Shown here piece after piece: positions 5,697 through 6,235 of a DNA stretch of 6,235 bases. The position numbers were made by a program, and so were the translations under genes. Source of the DNA: DAITMV01 sp046318595 (GTDB lineage Bacteria > Pseudomonadota > Gammaproteobacteria > Burkholderiales > Burkholderiaceae_B); contig JBKCTV010000043.1 in NCBI GenBank assembly GCA_046318595.1, positions 1 to 6,235 of the forward strand, given 5' to 3'. How positions within the stretch are numbered: position 1 is the first letter of the stretch; each line of letters opens with the position of its first letter. Under the pieces are notes generated by a model. That model was given only the letters and a program-made list of their open reading frames with translations, did no database searches and was not told the DNA's origin.

Positions 5697-5750
5697 GCAT
5701 AACGTTTGAATTCAGGGGCGCGTAGCGTCCCTCTGGATGAAATGTTATCA
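5697..5750 (-). other. attC-like cassette recombination site (attC2), oriented leftward
   Basis: Read on the minus strand: GATAAC, ATTTCA, then the arm TCCAGAGGGACGC, a short loop, GCGCCCCTGAATTC, and the end AACGTTATGC. The arms pair. Two extra A bases on the first arm (GAGGGACG against GGGGCG) resemble the extrahelical base of aadA-type sites (CCGACGCC against CCGCGCC). The order TAAC, TTCA, GACGC, GCGC, AATTCA, CGTTA parallels those class 1 integron sites almost base for base, which sets the polarity as leftward with R' GTTATGC at 5703-5697. The stop codon of the adjacent 77-aa gene lies in the R'' side, as is common in cassettes. At 54 bp it is at the short end of the known range. Confidence 0.72.
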
Positions 5751-5981
5751 ATCTTGAAGGTAATCTTTAGCCCTGAACTTCTCAATAATGTAGTCAGGAG
5801 CTTTTAGATTAAAGAACTTAGACGTGTCATTATCAAAATCTATGTGTTCAATCTTGGATACGTCTTCACCTAGGAAACCAGTAAGAAACTGATTAATTTT
5901 AACCTGCTGTTCTTTTTGAGCAGCCTCAATAGCATAAATGGCATCAGATGGAAAACCACCCATATTCTTTGAGAAAATCAT
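5748..5981 (-). CDS. Hypothetical 77-aa gene-cassette protein
   Basis: I do not recognise this protein. It is small and mildly acidic, without a signal peptide or membrane segment. A helix-prone stretch lies at about 12-36 (SDAIYAIEAAQKEQQVKINQFLTGF), and the C-terminal part is rich in D, K and F. It has a good ribosome binding site (AAGGA, eight bases before the ATG) and ends directly in attC2, so it sits like a typical single-gene integron cassette. Counted from the G/TT junction at the repeat edge (6026/6025) to the R' core of attC2 (5703), the cassette would be about 323 bp. No promoter is evident inside it; expression may come from the repeat side. It is as A+T-rich as the R-M genes. It could be an antitoxin or a small modulator, but nothing in the sequence shows that. 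Confidence 0.7.
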   Translation of the reverse strand: MIFSKNMGGFPSDAIYAIEAAQKEQQVKINQFLTGFLGEDVSKIEHIDFDNDTSKFFNLKAPDYIIEKFRAKDYLQD

Positions 5982-6024
5982 GGCTTATATCCTTACAAGT
6001 TGGAGCATGTAGATACAAATTAAA

Positions 6025-6166
6025 ACCTGAATCCGTGACTCTAGAGGCTCGCACCGCTCCTGAGGGGCAAACCGCATAATTTTTGCGGTTCAGGCCCCGG
6101 TTGATGCCGGCACCGAGAACGGAAACGAGAGGGAAGCGTCGTTTTCCTCGTCCGATAGTCGGCTTT
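6025..6166 (-). repeat. Right copy of the 142-bp inverted repeat
   Basis: This is the reverse complement of 1-142 with two differences (at 6038 and 6094). It also carries the mirrored stem-loop (about 6064-6098). On the minus strand its inner edge reads CAGGTTTTAA, so a GTT triplet lies at the boundary where identity with the left copy is lost. That is what an integron insertion point (G/TT) would look like, with the 77-aa cassette starting at the TT. In the left copy the corresponding bases are GGTAAT. Homologous recombination between the copies would invert everything between them. Confidence 0.95.
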
Positions 6167-6235
6167 GGCGGTCGGCTTCAGCTCATGTGGGCAGCCCCAC
6201 GCACACCGCCACCTTCGGCCATCGCGAAACGCTGT
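6167..6235. other. Flank outside the right repeat, nothing recognised
   Basis: These 69 GC-rich bases are the only sequence in the window outside the repeat-bounded segment. The plus strand has an open frame all through, but it is too short to identify a product. No repeated target-site duplication can be tested, because the window begins inside the left copy. Confidence 0.4.

Noticed and set aside
3191..5702. The R-M segment as one ordinary integron cassette
   Set aside because: An ordinary cassette would end in one attC of its own; here the segment is bounded by the R' ends of two oppositely polarised sites.

Overview
The window looks like an accessory, integron-derived island from a proteobacterium. 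The central-left genes (NhaR-type LysR regulator, HPF/RaiA-like protein, TerC/Alx membrane protein) are GC-rich and read like beta- or gammaproteobacterial genes. The right half is clearly richer in A+T and carries a restriction-modification (R-M) system, so the window is a mosaic. The host genus cannot be fixed from the sequence.

Layout: a 142-bp near-perfect inverted repeat (two mismatches) bounds the segment at 1-142 and 6025-6166. Directly inside the left copy is a dead N-terminal fragment of an integron integrase (143-344): no start codon, a one-base frameshift, and no C-terminal part. Next come nhaR (459-1382, minus), a divergent regulatory gap, and a two-gene unit: an HPF/RaiA-like gene (1506-1856) and terC (1911-2915). 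A non-coding stretch follows, ending in an attC-like cassette recombination site oriented to the right (attC1, 3130-3196). From 3198 to about 5662 lies a complete type II R-M system: paired operator, controller gene C, endonuclease R (overlapping C by 20 nt), and a cytosine-5 methyltransferase gene running convergently and overlapping R by 6 nt. To its right is a second attC-like site oriented to the left (attC2, 5697-5750). It closes a small minus-strand gene cassette for an unknown 77-aa protein, whose upstream edge abuts the right inverted repeat.

How the parts work together: the R-M system carries its own timing control. The C protein should bind the double operator in front of its own gene to switch on C and R. 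A single related half-operator lies on the methyltransferase promoter, so C should also turn down methyltransferase synthesis. This is the logic known from Esp1396I. NhaR probably controls the divergent HPF-like/terC pair, which suggests a cation or stress-response module.

The most unusual property is the overall symmetry. Both end repeats point inward, both attC sites point inward, and the R-M system sits between the two R' (3') ends of the attC sites. An ordinary integron array has all attC sites in one direction. This arrangement suggests two arrays facing each other, or an inversion or collision event that captured the R-M genes. The role of the inverted repeat (mobile-element end, attI-like region or recombination substrate) is not settled by the sequence.
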